From: Thiorhodovibrio winogradskyi
Lineage (GTDB): Bacteria > Pseudomonadota > Gammaproteobacteria > Chromatiales > Chromatiaceae
NCBI RefSeq assembly: GCF_036208045.1
Contig: NZ_CP121472.1
Span: forward strand, 4,227,531 to 4,291,530
Direction of reading: 5' to 3'
DNA: 64,000 bases
A program made the translations under genes and the position numbers. Below, in pieces: positions 29,838-38,526 of this stretch (position 1 is the first letter of the stretch; each line of letters begins with the position of its first letter). The notes beneath the pieces were generated by a model, which did no database searches, was not told the origin of the DNA, and saw only the letters and a list, made by a program, of their open reading frames with translations.

Positions 29838-31019
29838 ATGCCCAAGGCTGCCAAGCTCCCATCCACCCGACTGGCCATTCTCGCGGCCACCTCGGGTCAC
29901 AGCGGCGTTGACTGCATCCTGACCAATCTGATTGAACAATGGTCCGCCTGGGGGCTTGAGATCGATCTGCTGCAAATCCGCCGACACGGGCCGCATCTTG
30001 CGCAGGTTCCGGCTGGCGTGCGCTGCATTGATCTTGGCAGCTCCCATGTCAACACCGCGCTGCCGGCCTTGCTGGGGTATCTCAGGCGCACCCGGCCCGC
30101 CGCCCTGCTGACGGACAAGGATCGCGTCAACCGCCTGGCGATTCTCGCCCGTGCGCTGGCAAGCCCACAAACCCGGCTGGTGGTGCGCCTTGGCACCCAT
30201 GTCTCGGTCAATCTGGCCAGCCGCAAGCGCCTGGAGCGCTGGGCACAGACGGCCTCGATTCGCTGGCTATATCCCTTTGCCGACCGGGTGCTGGTGCCCT
30301 CCGCCGGGGTAGCCGAGGATTTGCGCGCGCATTTCGCACTCTCGCCCGCTCTGATCAGCATCGCGCCCAGTCCCATTGTGTCGCCACGCCTGCGCGACCT
30401 GGCCCGGGAGACGATCGATCATCCCTGGTTCAACCCATCACCCGTGGATGGAGACAGGCCGCCGGTCATCCTGGGGATGGGCGAGCTTGGCGCGCGCAAG
30501 GACTTCGCGACCCTGATCCGCGCCTTCGCGCGGGTAAACGCCGAGCGCCCTTGTCGGCTGGTCATTCTGGGTCGCGGCCGGCAGCACGCGGCGCTGCTCA
30601 AGCTCGCCGAGGAGTTGGGCGTGCGCGCGCGCGTCGATCTGCCTGGGTTTGTCGCCAATCCCTATCCGTTCATGCAGCGCGCCGATTTGTTCGCCTTGAC
30701 CTCGCGCTGGGAAGGACTGGGGATTGTGCTGGTCGAGGCGCTCGCCTGCGGCACCCCGGCCGTCAGCACTGACTGTCCCTCGGGACCGCGCGAGATTCTT
30801 GGTCCCTGCTGTCCGGACCAGCTGGTCCCGGTGGGGGATGACAGGGCCTTGGCCGAGGTGATCGGGCGCACGCTGGCAGACCCGCCCCAACCCGCGCGCC
30901 TAATCGAGCGCGCCAACGCCTTTTCCGTGGCCGAGAGCGCGGCTGTCTATCTCGAGGCGCTGGGGATCACGGCGGATTCAGTGCGTCCCGGTGGACCTGT
31001 TAGGCGGGAATCCTTGTAG
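29838..31019 (+). CDS. GT4-type glycosyltransferase
   Basis: 393-residue GT-B glycosyltransferase. 'LAATSGHSGVDCILTNLIEQW' is the N-terminal loop, 'DRVLVPSAGVAEDL' the domain border, and 'GELGARKDFATLIRAFA', 'LPGFVANPYPFMQRADLFAL' and 'WEGLGIVLVEALACG' (E-x7-E) the donor domain. 'CPSGPREIL' after the motif is typical of WaaG/WbpT-like hexosyltransferases. It follows the ligase gene by 3 nt, making a three-gene operon. The 3' end overlaps the convergent SGNH gene by 42 bp. Confidence 0.86.
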   Translation: MPKAAKLPSTRLAILAATSGHSGVDCILTNLIEQWSAWGLEIDLLQIRRHGPHLAQVPAGVRCIDLGSSHVNTALPALLGYLRRTRPAALLTDKDRVNRLAILARALASPQTRLVVRLGTHVSVNLASRKRLERWAQTASIRWLYPFADRVLVPSAGVAEDLRAHFALSPALISIAPSPIVSPRLRDLARETIDHPWFNPSPVDGDRPPVILGMGELGARKDFATLIRAFARVNAERPCRLVILGRGRQHAALLKLAEELGVRARVDLPGFVANPYPFMQRADLFALTSRWEGLGIVLVEALACGTPAVSTDCPSGPREILGPCCPDQLVPVGDDRALAEVIGRTLADPPQPARLIERANAFSVAESAAVYLEALGITADSVRPGGPVRRESL

Positions 31020-32063
31020 CGGCCCTGAGTCCAGGCAGCGCTTGATGGCATCGCAGAGCGCCTGGTGGCCTGCCGGTGTGTAATGCACGCTGTCACGCGT
31101 TAAAAACAGCGCGGCGACATCCGGGGAAGCCGCAAAATCGTCATAGGGGTCGCAGTAGGGCAGCCTGCGTGCGTCTAGGATGGCGCGCACTTGCTTGCGC
31201 GGCCCGCCGAAGACCTCAGGGGCACGCAGATCATTCAATTCAGGAAAGAGCACAACTCCAAGTGGCAGCGCACGCTTGGCGGCCAAGGTGGTCAAGTCCT
31301 CGAGCCGCGCCTGGAAACGCGCGCGATTGGCCTCCTGCTCCCAGGCATCGACCACGCTTCGCATCCAAGCAGTATGGTAGTCCTCGCGCTCGTTGGTGTT
31401 AAGCAGAGCATAACGCAGCCGGGTGTCGATCTCCGCTATAAAGCGTGCCGCGTAGGTGCGGCCCAGACGCTCCTGCAGCCGGGCGATCCAGTGCGGTTTG
31501 TGCGCCTCCTCAGCACGTCGGCGCATCCGCCGGGCCGGGCCCACGCTATCCATCGGCTGAAAATCGTTCAGGGTGATGCCGAGAAGCAGGGCATCAGGGT
31601 CGGCACCGAGAAAGTTCTCGCGCGCCAAGGCCAGATAATGCCCCAAGCTGTAGGCATGAACGCCAAGGTTGAGAAAGCGCGCGCGGGTGCCATCCGCCAG
31701 CGCGATGCCATCCAGACACTCGGTGAAGCGCTCGTCCTGCCTCACGCCGGGGCCGAACACCACGGAATCGCCCAGCACGGCAATGCGCCTGCCCTCGTTG
31801 GGCCGGGGCGCGAAATCGCTGTCGCGAAAACCCTGGGCATTGGTGCGAATGGCGACGTCCTGATAGGCCGTGCCCTTGAAAAACCCGGAAAAATTGGGCG
31901 CATAGTGGTAGCCCAGCGCGGGATGGGGTTGCTCGAGTCCGGCCGGGTAGCCATAGCCGCTGATGGGCTTGCTGACTTCCAGGCGATAGAACACAAAGCC
32001 CGCCAGCTGCAGCAGCAGAAACACGAACACCAACCAGAGCGCAACAAACAACAGGCGTCTCAT
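30978..32063 (-). CDS. Membrane-anchored SGNH/GDSL-hydrolase-like protein
   Basis: 361-residue protein with one N-terminal membrane segment ('LLFVALWLVFVFLLLQLAGFVFY') and an SGNH-type domain facing the periplasm. Block I is 'VLGDSVVFGPGV' (GDS nucleophile), block III-like 'GITLNDF' and block V 'DSVHYTPAGH' (Asp-x-x-His). Such proteins de-acetylate or acylate surface glycans, and its position between glycan genes supports that, but the substrate is unknown. Divergent from the carbamoyltransferase gene, with about 110 bp between them. Confidence 0.78.
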   Translation of the reverse strand: MRRLLFVALWLVFVFLLLQLAGFVFYRLEVSKPISGYGYPAGLEQPHPALGYHYAPNFSGFFKGTAYQDVAIRTNAQGFRDSDFAPRPNEGRRIAVLGDSVVFGPGVRQDERFTECLDGIALADGTRARFLNLGVHAYSLGHYLALARENFLGADPDALLLGITLNDFQPMDSVGPARRMRRRAEEAHKPHWIARLQERLGRTYAARFIAEIDTRLRYALLNTNEREDYHTAWMRSVVDAWEQEANRARFQARLEDLTTLAAKRALPLGVVLFPELNDLRAPEVFGGPRKQVRAILDARRLPYCDPYDDFAASPDVAALFLTRDSVHYTPAGHQALCDAIKRCLDSGPLQGFPPNRSTGTH

Positions 32064-32173
32064 CTCAACCCACTCTCTTCAAGGATGACAGTGCGCGCGG
32101 CTGGCTCGCGCCTAGTCGCGCCGGCTTGGGTATACTGGCGGGCTGAAACCCAAGGGACGAATGCGGCTTTGCC

Positions 32174-34018
32174 ATGGCAGTCAATATTCTCGGCATCTCG
32201 GCATATTATCACGACAGCGCGGCCGCCCTGGTGCGCGACGGCACTGTACTGGCCGCCGCTCAGCAGGAGCGTTTCTCGCGCAAGAAGCACGATGCGGCCT
32301 TTCCAGCAGATGCCATCCGCTATTGCCTGGAGGAAGCCGGGATCGCGCTGGGCGATCTCGACCAGGTGGTCTTCTACGACAAGCCGCTGATCAAGTTCGA
32401 GCGCCTGCTCGAGACCTATCTGGCTTACGCACCACGCGGGCTGCGCTCCTTCATCACCGCCATGCCGATCTGGCTGAAGGAAAAGCTGTTTCTCAAGGAT
32501 TTGCTGAAAAAAGAGCTGGCCCGACTCGGCGACCTCAAAACCACCGCGTTGCCGCCGCTCTTGTTTACCGAACATCACCAGGCACATGCCGCCTCGGCCT
32601 TCTTCCCCAGCCCCTTCGAGCGCGCCGCCGTGCTCTGTTTGGATGGCGTTGGCGAATGGGCCACCACCAGCGCCTGGCTTGGGGAGGGTCAGCGCCTCAC
32701 ACCCCAGTGGGAGATTCGCTTTCCGCACTCGCTGGGGCTTTTGTATTCGGCCTTTACCTACTTTGCCGGCTTTAAGGTTAATTCCGGGGAATACAAGCTG
32801 ATGGGCCTCGCGCCCTATGGCGAGCCGCGCTATGTGGAGCTGATCCGCGAGCATCTGATCGACATCAAGGACGATGGCAGCTTCCGCATGAAGATGCGCT
32901 ACTTTAACTACGCCAGCGGCCTGACCATGACCAACCGCCGCTTCGCGCGACTGTTCGGCGGACCGCCGCGACAGCCGGAATCCCCGGTGACCCAGCGGGA
33001 GATGGATCTGGCCCGCTCGGTGCAAGAGGTCACGGAGGACATTGTGCTGCGTCTGGCGCGCACTCTGCACCAGGAATTGAAAACAGATCACCTGTGTTTA
33101 GCCGGTGGGGTCGCGCTCAACTGCGTGGCCAATGGTCGCCTGCTGCGCGAGGGGCCCTTTAAGGACATCTGGATTCAACCCGCGGCTGGTGACGCGGGCG
33201 GCGCCTTGGGCGCGGCACTCTCGGTCTGGCACCAGTATCTCGACCAAGCCCGCGCGGCCAGCGCCGGGGATCGCATGCAGGGCGCCTATCTTGGCCCGGG
33301 TTTCAGCAATGCGCGCATCGAGGACTTTCTGCGCGACCAAGGCATCCGCTATATCCGTCTGGACGACAACGCCCTGATGCCCCAGTTGGCTGAACTGCTC
33401 GCCGAGGGGCGGATCGTCGGTTGGTTCCAGGGGCGCATGGAATTCGGACCCCGCGCGCTCGGCGGACGTTCGATCATCGGCGACCCGCGCAATCCGACAA
33501 TGCAGTCGGTGATGAATCTCAAAATCAAATATCGCGAGTCTTTCCGCCCCTTTGCCCCGGCGGTGCTCGCCGAGCAGCTGAGTGATTGGTTCGAGCAGCG
33601 CGCGCCCAGTCCCTATATGCTGATGGTGGCGCCAGTCAAGGCCGATAAACGCATTGCCATGAGCGCGCGGCAGCAGCAACTGTTCGGCATCGACAAGCTC
33701 AATGTCCCGCGTTCCCAGGTTCCGGCGATCACCCATGTCGATGGCTCCGCTCGCATCCAGACTGTCCACCCTGAGACCAACCCGCGTTTCCACCGGCTGA
33801 TTCAGGCCTTTGCCGAGCGCACCGGGGTACCCTTGCTGATCAATACCTCCTTTAATGTGCGCGGCGAGCCTATCGTTTGCTCGCCCGCGGATGCCTATCG
33901 CTGCTTCATGCGCACCGAGATGGATTATCTGGTGCTGGAGAACTGCCTGCTCGCCAAGTCGGACCAGCCCGAACCCGCGCGCGATGACAACTGGCGGCAG
34001 GAATTCGCATTGGACTGA
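32174..34018 (+). CDS. NodU/CmcH-family carbamoyltransferase
   Basis: 614-residue carbamoyltransferase that moves a carbamoyl group from carbamoyl phosphate to a hydroxyl of a sugar or natural product. The N-terminal ASKHA-fold half shows 'GISAYYHDSAAALV', 'EHHQAHAASAFFPSPF' (metal His residues) and 'LCLAGGVALNCVANGR'. The C-terminal YrdC-like half has 'GRMEFGPRALGGRSI', 'RESFRPFAP' and 'NTSFNVRGEPIV'. A -10-like TATACT at 32129 precedes it. Two small membrane proteins of SxtJ and DUF5989 type follow, the usual neighbours of this subgroup; carbamoylation of an LPS or exopolysaccharide sugar is the likely job. Confidence 0.88.
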   Translation: MAVNILGISAYYHDSAAALVRDGTVLAAAQQERFSRKKHDAAFPADAIRYCLEEAGIALGDLDQVVFYDKPLIKFERLLETYLAYAPRGLRSFITAMPIWLKEKLFLKDLLKKELARLGDLKTTALPPLLFTEHHQAHAASAFFPSPFERAAVLCLDGVGEWATTSAWLGEGQRLTPQWEIRFPHSLGLLYSAFTYFAGFKVNSGEYKLMGLAPYGEPRYVELIREHLIDIKDDGSFRMKMRYFNYASGLTMTNRRFARLFGGPPRQPESPVTQREMDLARSVQEVTEDIVLRLARTLHQELKTDHLCLAGGVALNCVANGRLLREGPFKDIWIQPAAGDAGGALGAALSVWHQYLDQARAASAGDRMQGAYLGPGFSNARIEDFLRDQGIRYIRLDDNALMPQLAELLAEGRIVGWFQGRMEFGPRALGGRSIIGDPRNPTMQSVMNLKIKYRESFRPFAPAVLAEQLSDWFEQRAPSPYMLMVAPVKADKRIAMSARQQQLFGIDKLNVPRSQVPAITHVDGSARIQTVHPETNPRFHRLIQAFAERTGVPLLINTSFNVRGEPIVCSPADAYRCFMRTEMDYLVLENCLLAKSDQPEPARDDNWRQEFALD

Positions 34019-34029
34019 CGGGAGCCCAC

Positions 34030-34437
34030 ATGAACCACCCCATTCCCGAACTCGACGCGGCCGGCCTGCGCCAGTTCGCCTTGACCACCGCGGCGCTGAT
34101 CGCCGCACTCTTCGGCCTGCTGCTGCCCTGGTTGCTGGGTGCCCACTGGCCACTATGGCCCTGGCCAGTGGCGGGCTTACTGGCGCTTTGGGGGCTGATC
34201 GCGCCGCGCTCCCTGCGGCCGATGTATCGCGGCTGGATGCACTTCGGCCTGCTGCTGAGCCGCGTGACCACGCCGCTGATTCTAAGCCTGGTGTATCTGC
34301 TGTTGTTCGTGCCAGCGGGGTTGCTGATGCGCCTGTTCGGCAAGGACCCCATGCAGCGCCGGCTCGATCCCAAGGCCACGACCTACCGCGTGCCGAGCGC
34401 GACCCCAACCCCTGACACCCTGGAGAGACCTTACTGA
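34030..34437 (+). CDS. SxtJ-family membrane protein
   Basis: 135-residue protein with two to three hydrophobic segments ('LTTAALIAALFGLLLPWLLG', 'GLLALWGLIAP', 'LVYLLLFVPAGLLM') and the C-terminal 'LFGKDPMQRRLDP' motif typical of the SxtJ family, named after a saxitoxin-cluster gene of unknown function. Such genes accompany carbamoyltransferases in many bacteria that make no toxin. It shares one base (TGATG) with the next gene, so the two are translated together. Confidence 0.8.
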   Translation: MNHPIPELDAAGLRQFALTTAALIAALFGLLLPWLLGAHWPLWPWPVAGLLALWGLIAPRSLRPMYRGWMHFGLLLSRVTTPLILSLVYLLLFVPAGLLMRLFGKDPMQRRLDPKATTYRVPSATPTPDTLERPY

Positions 34438-34589
34438 TGCTCGACCTGCTCAAAGACCTGTGGGGCTTCATGCGCGAGCGCAAAAAGTTCTGGCTCGCCC
34501 CCATTATCGTGGTGATGCTGCTGCTCGGCGCCTTGATTGTGCTGGCGCAGGGATCGGCCGTGGCGCCCTTTATCTACACCCTGTTTTAG
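34437..34589 (+). CDS. DUF5989 small membrane protein (SxtK-like)
   Basis: Very short gene, 50 residues, starting 'MLDLLKDLWGFMRERKKFW' and followed by one membrane helix ('APIIVVMLLLGALIVLAQGS') and the ending 'VAPFIYTLF'. The pattern of a basic amphipathic N-terminus, single helix and FIYTLF end is that of DUF5989, the constant companion of SxtJ-type genes. Start codon overlaps the sxtJ-like stop. Function unknown; perhaps a subunit holding the carbamoyltransferase at the membrane. Confidence 0.85.
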   Translation: MLDLLKDLWGFMRERKKFWLAPIIVVMLLLGALIVLAQGSAVAPFIYTLF

Positions 34590-34593
34590 TGGC

Positions 34594-35355
34594 ATGGAGG
34601 CCATGGTCGCGCCCGCCCCAAGGCAACACAAAGGCACAAACACCCGCCCCCCGCGAGAAGAGCGGCTGTTTGGCGTTCCGCTGCCGCTGTGGATCGCTTT
34701 CTTTGCCTTTGCCGACCTAATGCTGGCATTTCCCGAGCTTGATCTTGCCGTCTCAGCTTGGTTTTTCGACCCCCAGGCCGGCTTTGTGGCCGAGAGGCGC
34801 TGGTGGGAACGGCTACTGTATCACTCGATCGATGTCGTCCTTATTGGCTTGGTCCTCGCGCTGGTGGCTGCCTGGTGGCGGGGCCGAGCACGGGTCAAGC
34901 AGGGCCTGGGTCGGCAAGGACCAAGCGGGCGCCAGCTGGTGTTGCTCATTGCCCTGCTGGTCCTGGTTCCCGGGTTAGTGGTCAATCAGGGGCTCAAGGA
35001 GAACCTCGGGCGGGCGCGCCCCATCAGTCTGACTGAATTCGGCGGAACATCGGCGTTCACGCCGGCCTTTCTGCCCTCGGATGAGGGAGGCGGCTCCTTT
35101 AGCTCGGGGCATGCGGCCGCGGCGTTTTTCGTGGTGGTGGTCGCGGTGGAGCTGGCCTCGGCGCGGAGTCTGTGGTTTGTACTGGCGCTGGCCTATGCGC
35201 TGGCGATTGGCTGGATCCGCATTGCCAGCGGAGGGCATTTTCTCAGCGATGTGATGACATCGGCCTTTTTGGTGTGGATGGGCTATCTCAGCTTGCTGGC
35301 ACTGTGGCCAGCCGGGACCGCGACCCCAGGGGATCGGAGCCTGGACCAGAGCTAA
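34594..35355 (+). CDS. PAP2-family membrane phosphatase
   Basis: About 253 residues with roughly six membrane helices. The three phosphatase motifs are complete: 'KENLGRARP' (K-x6-RP), 'SFSSGHAAA' (SGH) and 'RIASGGHFLSDV' (R-x5/6-H-x3-D). Enzymes of this group remove phosphate from lipid A, phosphatidylglycerol phosphate or undecaprenyl diphosphate at the periplasmic face. Start is either ATG 34594 or 34603; neither has a good ribosome site, so coupling to the preceding small gene 4 nt away is likely. The stop overlaps the convergent GNAT gene by 4 bp. Confidence 0.84.
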   Translation: MEAMVAPAPRQHKGTNTRPPREERLFGVPLPLWIAFFAFADLMLAFPELDLAVSAWFFDPQAGFVAERRWWERLLYHSIDVVLIGLVLALVAAWWRGRARVKQGLGRQGPSGRQLVLLIALLVLVPGLVVNQGLKENLGRARPISLTEFGGTSAFTPAFLPSDEGGGSFSSGHAAAAFFVVVVAVELASARSLWFVLALAYALAIGWIRIASGGHFLSDVMTSAFLVWMGYLSLLALWPAGTATPGDRSLDQS

Positions 35356-35885
35356 GCAAGCTTGTTCCCAGCCTCGCCGTCCGGCTTTTGTATCCCGTAG
35401 ACTTTGGTTGGCTGACCACGAAAGCGCATCTCCCGCAGCAACAGCTCGCCCGCCCGCTTCGCCACGGCTTCGGAACGATGGTTCCCTGGATGTATCAGGC
35501 TGATCAGCTGATCGATCCCACGATGATTGAATGCCCAAGTGATCGATGCCTTGGCCGCTTCGGTCGCATATCCTTGCCCCCAGTGTGCCGGGCCCAGCGC
35601 CCAACACAGTTCGACCCCAGGCCATCCGTGAGGGCTTAGGAGACCCGCTCGCCCGAGCAACTCGCCAGTCTCGCGATGCTCGATTGCCCACACACCGTAG
35701 CCACGCATCGCCCAATGCCCAAGCAAAAAGGCCATGTTTCTCCAGGTTTCGGTCTTGGTGAAGGTCTTGCCACCCAAGTAGCGCATGAATGCATTGTCCG
35801 CGCACATGGTGGCATAGGGGTCCAAGTCCTCGCTTGAGAACTCCCGGAGTTTCAATCGCTCTGTTTCTAGCGTGGGAATCTTCAT
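35352..35885 (-). CDS. GNAT acetyltransferase (RimJ/RimL type)
   Basis: 177-residue N-acetyltransferase. 'TLETERLKLREFSSEDLD' is the RimJ/RimL-type start, 'VELCWALGPAHWGQGYATEA' is the acetyl-CoA pyrophosphate-binding motif A (Q/R-x-x-G-x-G/A form), and 'NHRSEAVAKRAG' is motif B. The acceptor, a protein N-terminus or small molecule, cannot be told. ATG 35885 is used; ten upstream residues to 35915 have no family character. Confidence 0.85.
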   Translation of the reverse strand: MKIPTLETERLKLREFSSEDLDPYATMCADNAFMRYLGGKTFTKTETWRNMAFLLGHWAMRGYGVWAIEHRETGELLGRAGLLSPHGWPGVELCWALGPAHWGQGYATEAAKASITWAFNHRGIDQLISLIHPGNHRSEAVAKRAGELLLREMRFRGQPTKVYGIQKPDGEAGNKLA

Positions 35886-36012
35886 GTCACGTCTTTCGGC
35901 GGCCAGGGGTGCCAAACGATGGATGGGAATGGAGGCGAATGCCTTCGCCTCCCCAGGGTCGCGCGTTCAGCCCGCACCCCGCCCGCCGGTATCCGCGTGA
36001 GTAAAGCGCTGG

Positions 36013-36498
36013 CTAGTAAAGCGCGTGGGAGCGGTGGATGTATTTGGTCATTTCCACGTACTGGGAATTCATCCGCCGCAGGATGTCCTGTCCGACCTGG
36101 ACGATATTCTGCATCACACGGTAGACCATCCAGGGGTAGTCGAGTAGCAGGGACTCGAAGGCCTCGCGTTCGATGCTGCACACCTGGGTCATGCCGAGCG
36201 AGCGCAGGGAGGCGGTGTGCGGGCGGCCGCTGATAAAGCCCATTTCCCCGGCCATGTCGCCAGCGCGCAACACATGGATGGTCGTGAACTCGCCCTTGCC
36301 GAGATCGCGGGTCACCGCCAGGGAGCCCTCGGTGATGATGTGCAGGCTGTTGTCCACCCGGCCCTCCTCAATGAGAAATTCCTGGTCCGCCAGCCGACGA
36401 CAGCAGGCGATGCCGGCAAGGGCGCGCACCTGTTCGTCGTCGAGGTTGGCCGTCAGCGGCGAGCAACGCAGGGAGGCGAAATCGTCTTTCGCGGTCAT
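36013..36498 (-). CDS. Stand-alone cyclic-nucleotide-binding domain protein
   Basis: 161-residue protein made essentially of one CRP-type cNMP-binding beta-roll ('LADQEFLIEEGRVDNSLHIITEGSL', 'LRAGDMAGEMGFISGRPHTASLRS') and a C-terminal helix ('MQNIVQVGQDILRRMN'). The phosphate-binding cassette reads 'GEMGFISGRPHTASL', with P-H-T replacing the R-T/S of true cAMP receptors, so cyclic nucleotide binding is doubtful. There is no helix-turn-helix, so it is not a direct transcription factor. Confidence 0.82.
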   Translation of the reverse strand: MTAKDDFASLRCSPLTANLDDEQVRALAGIACCRRLADQEFLIEEGRVDNSLHIITEGSLAVTRDLGKGEFTTIHVLRAGDMAGEMGFISGRPHTASLRSLGMTQVCSIEREAFESLLLDYPWMVYRVMQNIVQVGQDILRRMNSQYVEMTKYIHRSHALY

Positions 36499-36651
36499 GT
36501 TGTAGTCCTCAATTGTTCAAAGCCTTGATGATTCATAAGGATTGTTCAGCTGACTCCCCACCTCGCCCCCGGGAGGCAACGTTCTTCTTGTTGTTCTCCG
36601 CGATCATTCTTAACCGGCAGTCATTCTTAACCTGTGCGCGCCAGCATCGGG

Positions 36652-37278
36652 CTAAAGCCGGCCCTTGGTCGAGGGCAGTTGCCCGGCCATGCGCGGATCG
36701 GGTTCGACCGCCATGCGCAGCGCGCGACCGCAGGCCTTGAAAATGGTCTCGGCCTGATGGTGGGCGTTACTGCCACGCAGATTGTCGATCTGCAGCGTCA
36801 GGGCGGCGTGATTGACCAAGCCTTGGAAGAATTCCCGCACCAGATCCACGTCAAAGTCGCCGATACGCGCACGGCTGAAGGCGACCTGGAAGGTCAGGCC
36901 CGGGCGCCCGGACAGATCGACCACCACGCGCGACAAGGCTTCATCCAGGGGCACATAGGCATGGCCGTAGCGCCGGATGCCGCGTTTGTCGCCCAGCGCC
37001 TTGTGCAGCGCCTGCCCGAGGGTGATGCCGACATCCTCCACCGTGTGATGGGCGTCGATCTGCAGGTCGCCGCGCGCGGCAATACTGAGGTCGATCAGGC
37101 CATGGCGGGCGATCTGATCGAGCATGTGATCGAGAAAGGGCACGCCGGTGGCAATGGCCGCCTGGCCCTCGCCATCCAGATTGAGCCCGACCCGCACCTC
37201 GGTTTCCAGCGTCTGGCGCTGCACCTCGGCCGTGCGTGGGGCGATGATCAGGTCCTTGGAGGGGTCATGTTCGCTCAT
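36652..37278 (-). CDS. hisB: Imidazoleglycerol-phosphate dehydratase
   Basis: Sixth step of histidine synthesis. The 208-residue protein is the monofunctional form, without the N-terminal histidinol phosphatase domain of the enteric bifunctional HisB. Manganese-site motifs '[14 protein letters not shown]', '[10 protein letters not shown]', '[14 protein letters not shown]' and '[12 protein letters not shown]' are intact. Other his genes are not adjacent; a DUF1343 gene lies upstream on the same strand by 30 nt. Confidence 0.96.
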   Translation of the reverse strand: MSEHDPSKDLIIAPRTAEVQRQTLETEVRVGLNLDGEGQAAIATGVPFLDHMLDQIARHGLIDLSIAARGDLQIDAHHTVEDVGITLGQALHKALGDKRGIRRYGHAYVPLDEALSRVVVDLSGRPGLTFQVAFSRARIGDFDVDLVREFFQGLVNHAALTLQIDNLRGSNAHHQAETIFKACGRALRMAVEPDPRMAGQLPSTKGRL

Positions 37279-37308
37279 GCTTGGTCTCTCCTCTCGCTAG
37301 CAGACGTT

Positions 37309-38526
37309 CTAAGGGTATAGCAAGAAGGGCTGCCGCGCCTCGCGCCATTCGGCTTCATCGGCTCGCAACAGGGCATCAAGGTCGCCCGGCTCGGCCTCGG
37401 GATCGTCCACCCAGGTGCGCAGGCCGGTGCCGCCGTCGATCAGGTCGATGGCCAGGCGTTCGCTCTCGTATTCGTAGGGAAAGTCGCGCCAGATGGGCTC
37501 GTCGGGCCGCTCTAGGCGCAGGGCTTTCAAAAACAGCGCCACCAACCGGTAGGGGCGGAAGCCCTCGTGGTCATAATGGGCGCTATCGGTGTGAATTTGA
37601 ATCCCCTGACAGAGCGCGCCGGCATGTTTCTGAAACACCGGCGCGAAGGTGCAACAGCGCACCAGGCAACCGGCCATCCAGTCCGACGCCAGGCTCTCCA
37701 TGCGCTGGAGCAGCCGACAAACATTGAGGTCAGGCGCGCCTATCACCTCGAGCGGCGTGGTGGTGCCGCGCCCTTCGGAGAGATGGGTGCCCTCGATCAG
37801 CACGGTGCCGGGGAAACAGCGCGCCATGTTAAGTGAGGATGCGTTGGGACTGGGGTTGACCCAGGGCAGCTCGTCGCGTGGCCAGCCGAAGCCGGGCGCG
37901 AGGTGCGGGTCGTAGCCGTGCATGGGAATGACCCGCAGATCGAGATCGAGCTTGCACTCGGCGACGAACCAGCGCGCCAGCTCGCCGAAGGTCAGCCCGT
38001 GGCGCATCGGCAGCCGCCCGGCACCGACAAAGCTCTCCCAGCCGGATTCCAGCAGGCTGCCCTCGACCGGCCGGCCGGCCGGGTTGGGTCGGTCCAGCAC
38101 CCAAACGCTCTTGCTCTTGCCTTTACCCTTACCAGCGCAAGCGCCCAGCATATTGGCCAGGGTGGTCACATAGGTGTAAATGCGGGTGCCGATGTCCTGC
38201 AGGTCGATCAGCAGCAGATCGAAGCTGGCCAGCATCTCCTCGGTTGGGTAGCGCACCTGGCCGTAGAGACTGAACACCGGGATGCGATACACGGGGTCGA
38301 TATAATCATCGGACTCAATCATGTTGTCCTGTTTGTCGCCGCGCATCCCGTGCTGGGGACCGAAGGCGGCAACCAGTTCGACCGCGCCGACCGTCATGAG
38401 CGCGTCGAGCGTGTGGCGCCCGACATGATTGACCGAGGCGGAATGGCCGAGCAGCGCCACCCGCCGCCCGCGCAATTCGGCGCGCGCCTCGGGTTGGCTG
38501 AGGAGTTGATCAATTCCCAGGCGCAT
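37309..38526 (-). CDS. DUF1343 protein (NamZ-like exo-beta-N-acetylmuramidase family)
   Basis: 405-residue protein of the DUF1343 family, some members of which (NamZ) release terminal N-acetylmuramic acid from peptidoglycan fragments. Conserved blocks: 'VALLGHSASVN', 'FGPQHGMRGDKQDNM', 'LLIDLQDIGTRIYTY', 'DRPNPAGR', 'LPMRHGLTFGELA' and 'VNPSPNASSLNMA'. No signal peptide is visible from ATG 38526, so this copy appears cytoplasmic. The start overlaps the upstream tesA stop by 17 bp. A longer reading to 38601 is inside tesA and not family-like. Confidence 0.86.
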   Translation of the reverse strand: MRLGIDQLLSQPEARAELRGRRVALLGHSASVNHVGRHTLDALMTVGAVELVAAFGPQHGMRGDKQDNMIESDDYIDPVYRIPVFSLYGQVRYPTEEMLASFDLLLIDLQDIGTRIYTYVTTLANMLGACAGKGKGKSKSVWVLDRPNPAGRPVEGSLLESGWESFVGAGRLPMRHGLTFGELARWFVAECKLDLDLRVIPMHGYDPHLAPGFGWPRDELPWVNPSPNASSLNMARCFPGTVLIEGTHLSEGRGTTTPLEVIGAPDLNVCRLLQRMESLASDWMAGCLVRCCTFAPVFQKHAGALCQGIQIHTDSAHYDHEGFRPYRLVALFLKALRLERPDEPIWRDFPYEYESERLAIDLIDGGTGLRTWVDDPEAEPGDLDALLRADEAEWREARQPFLLYP

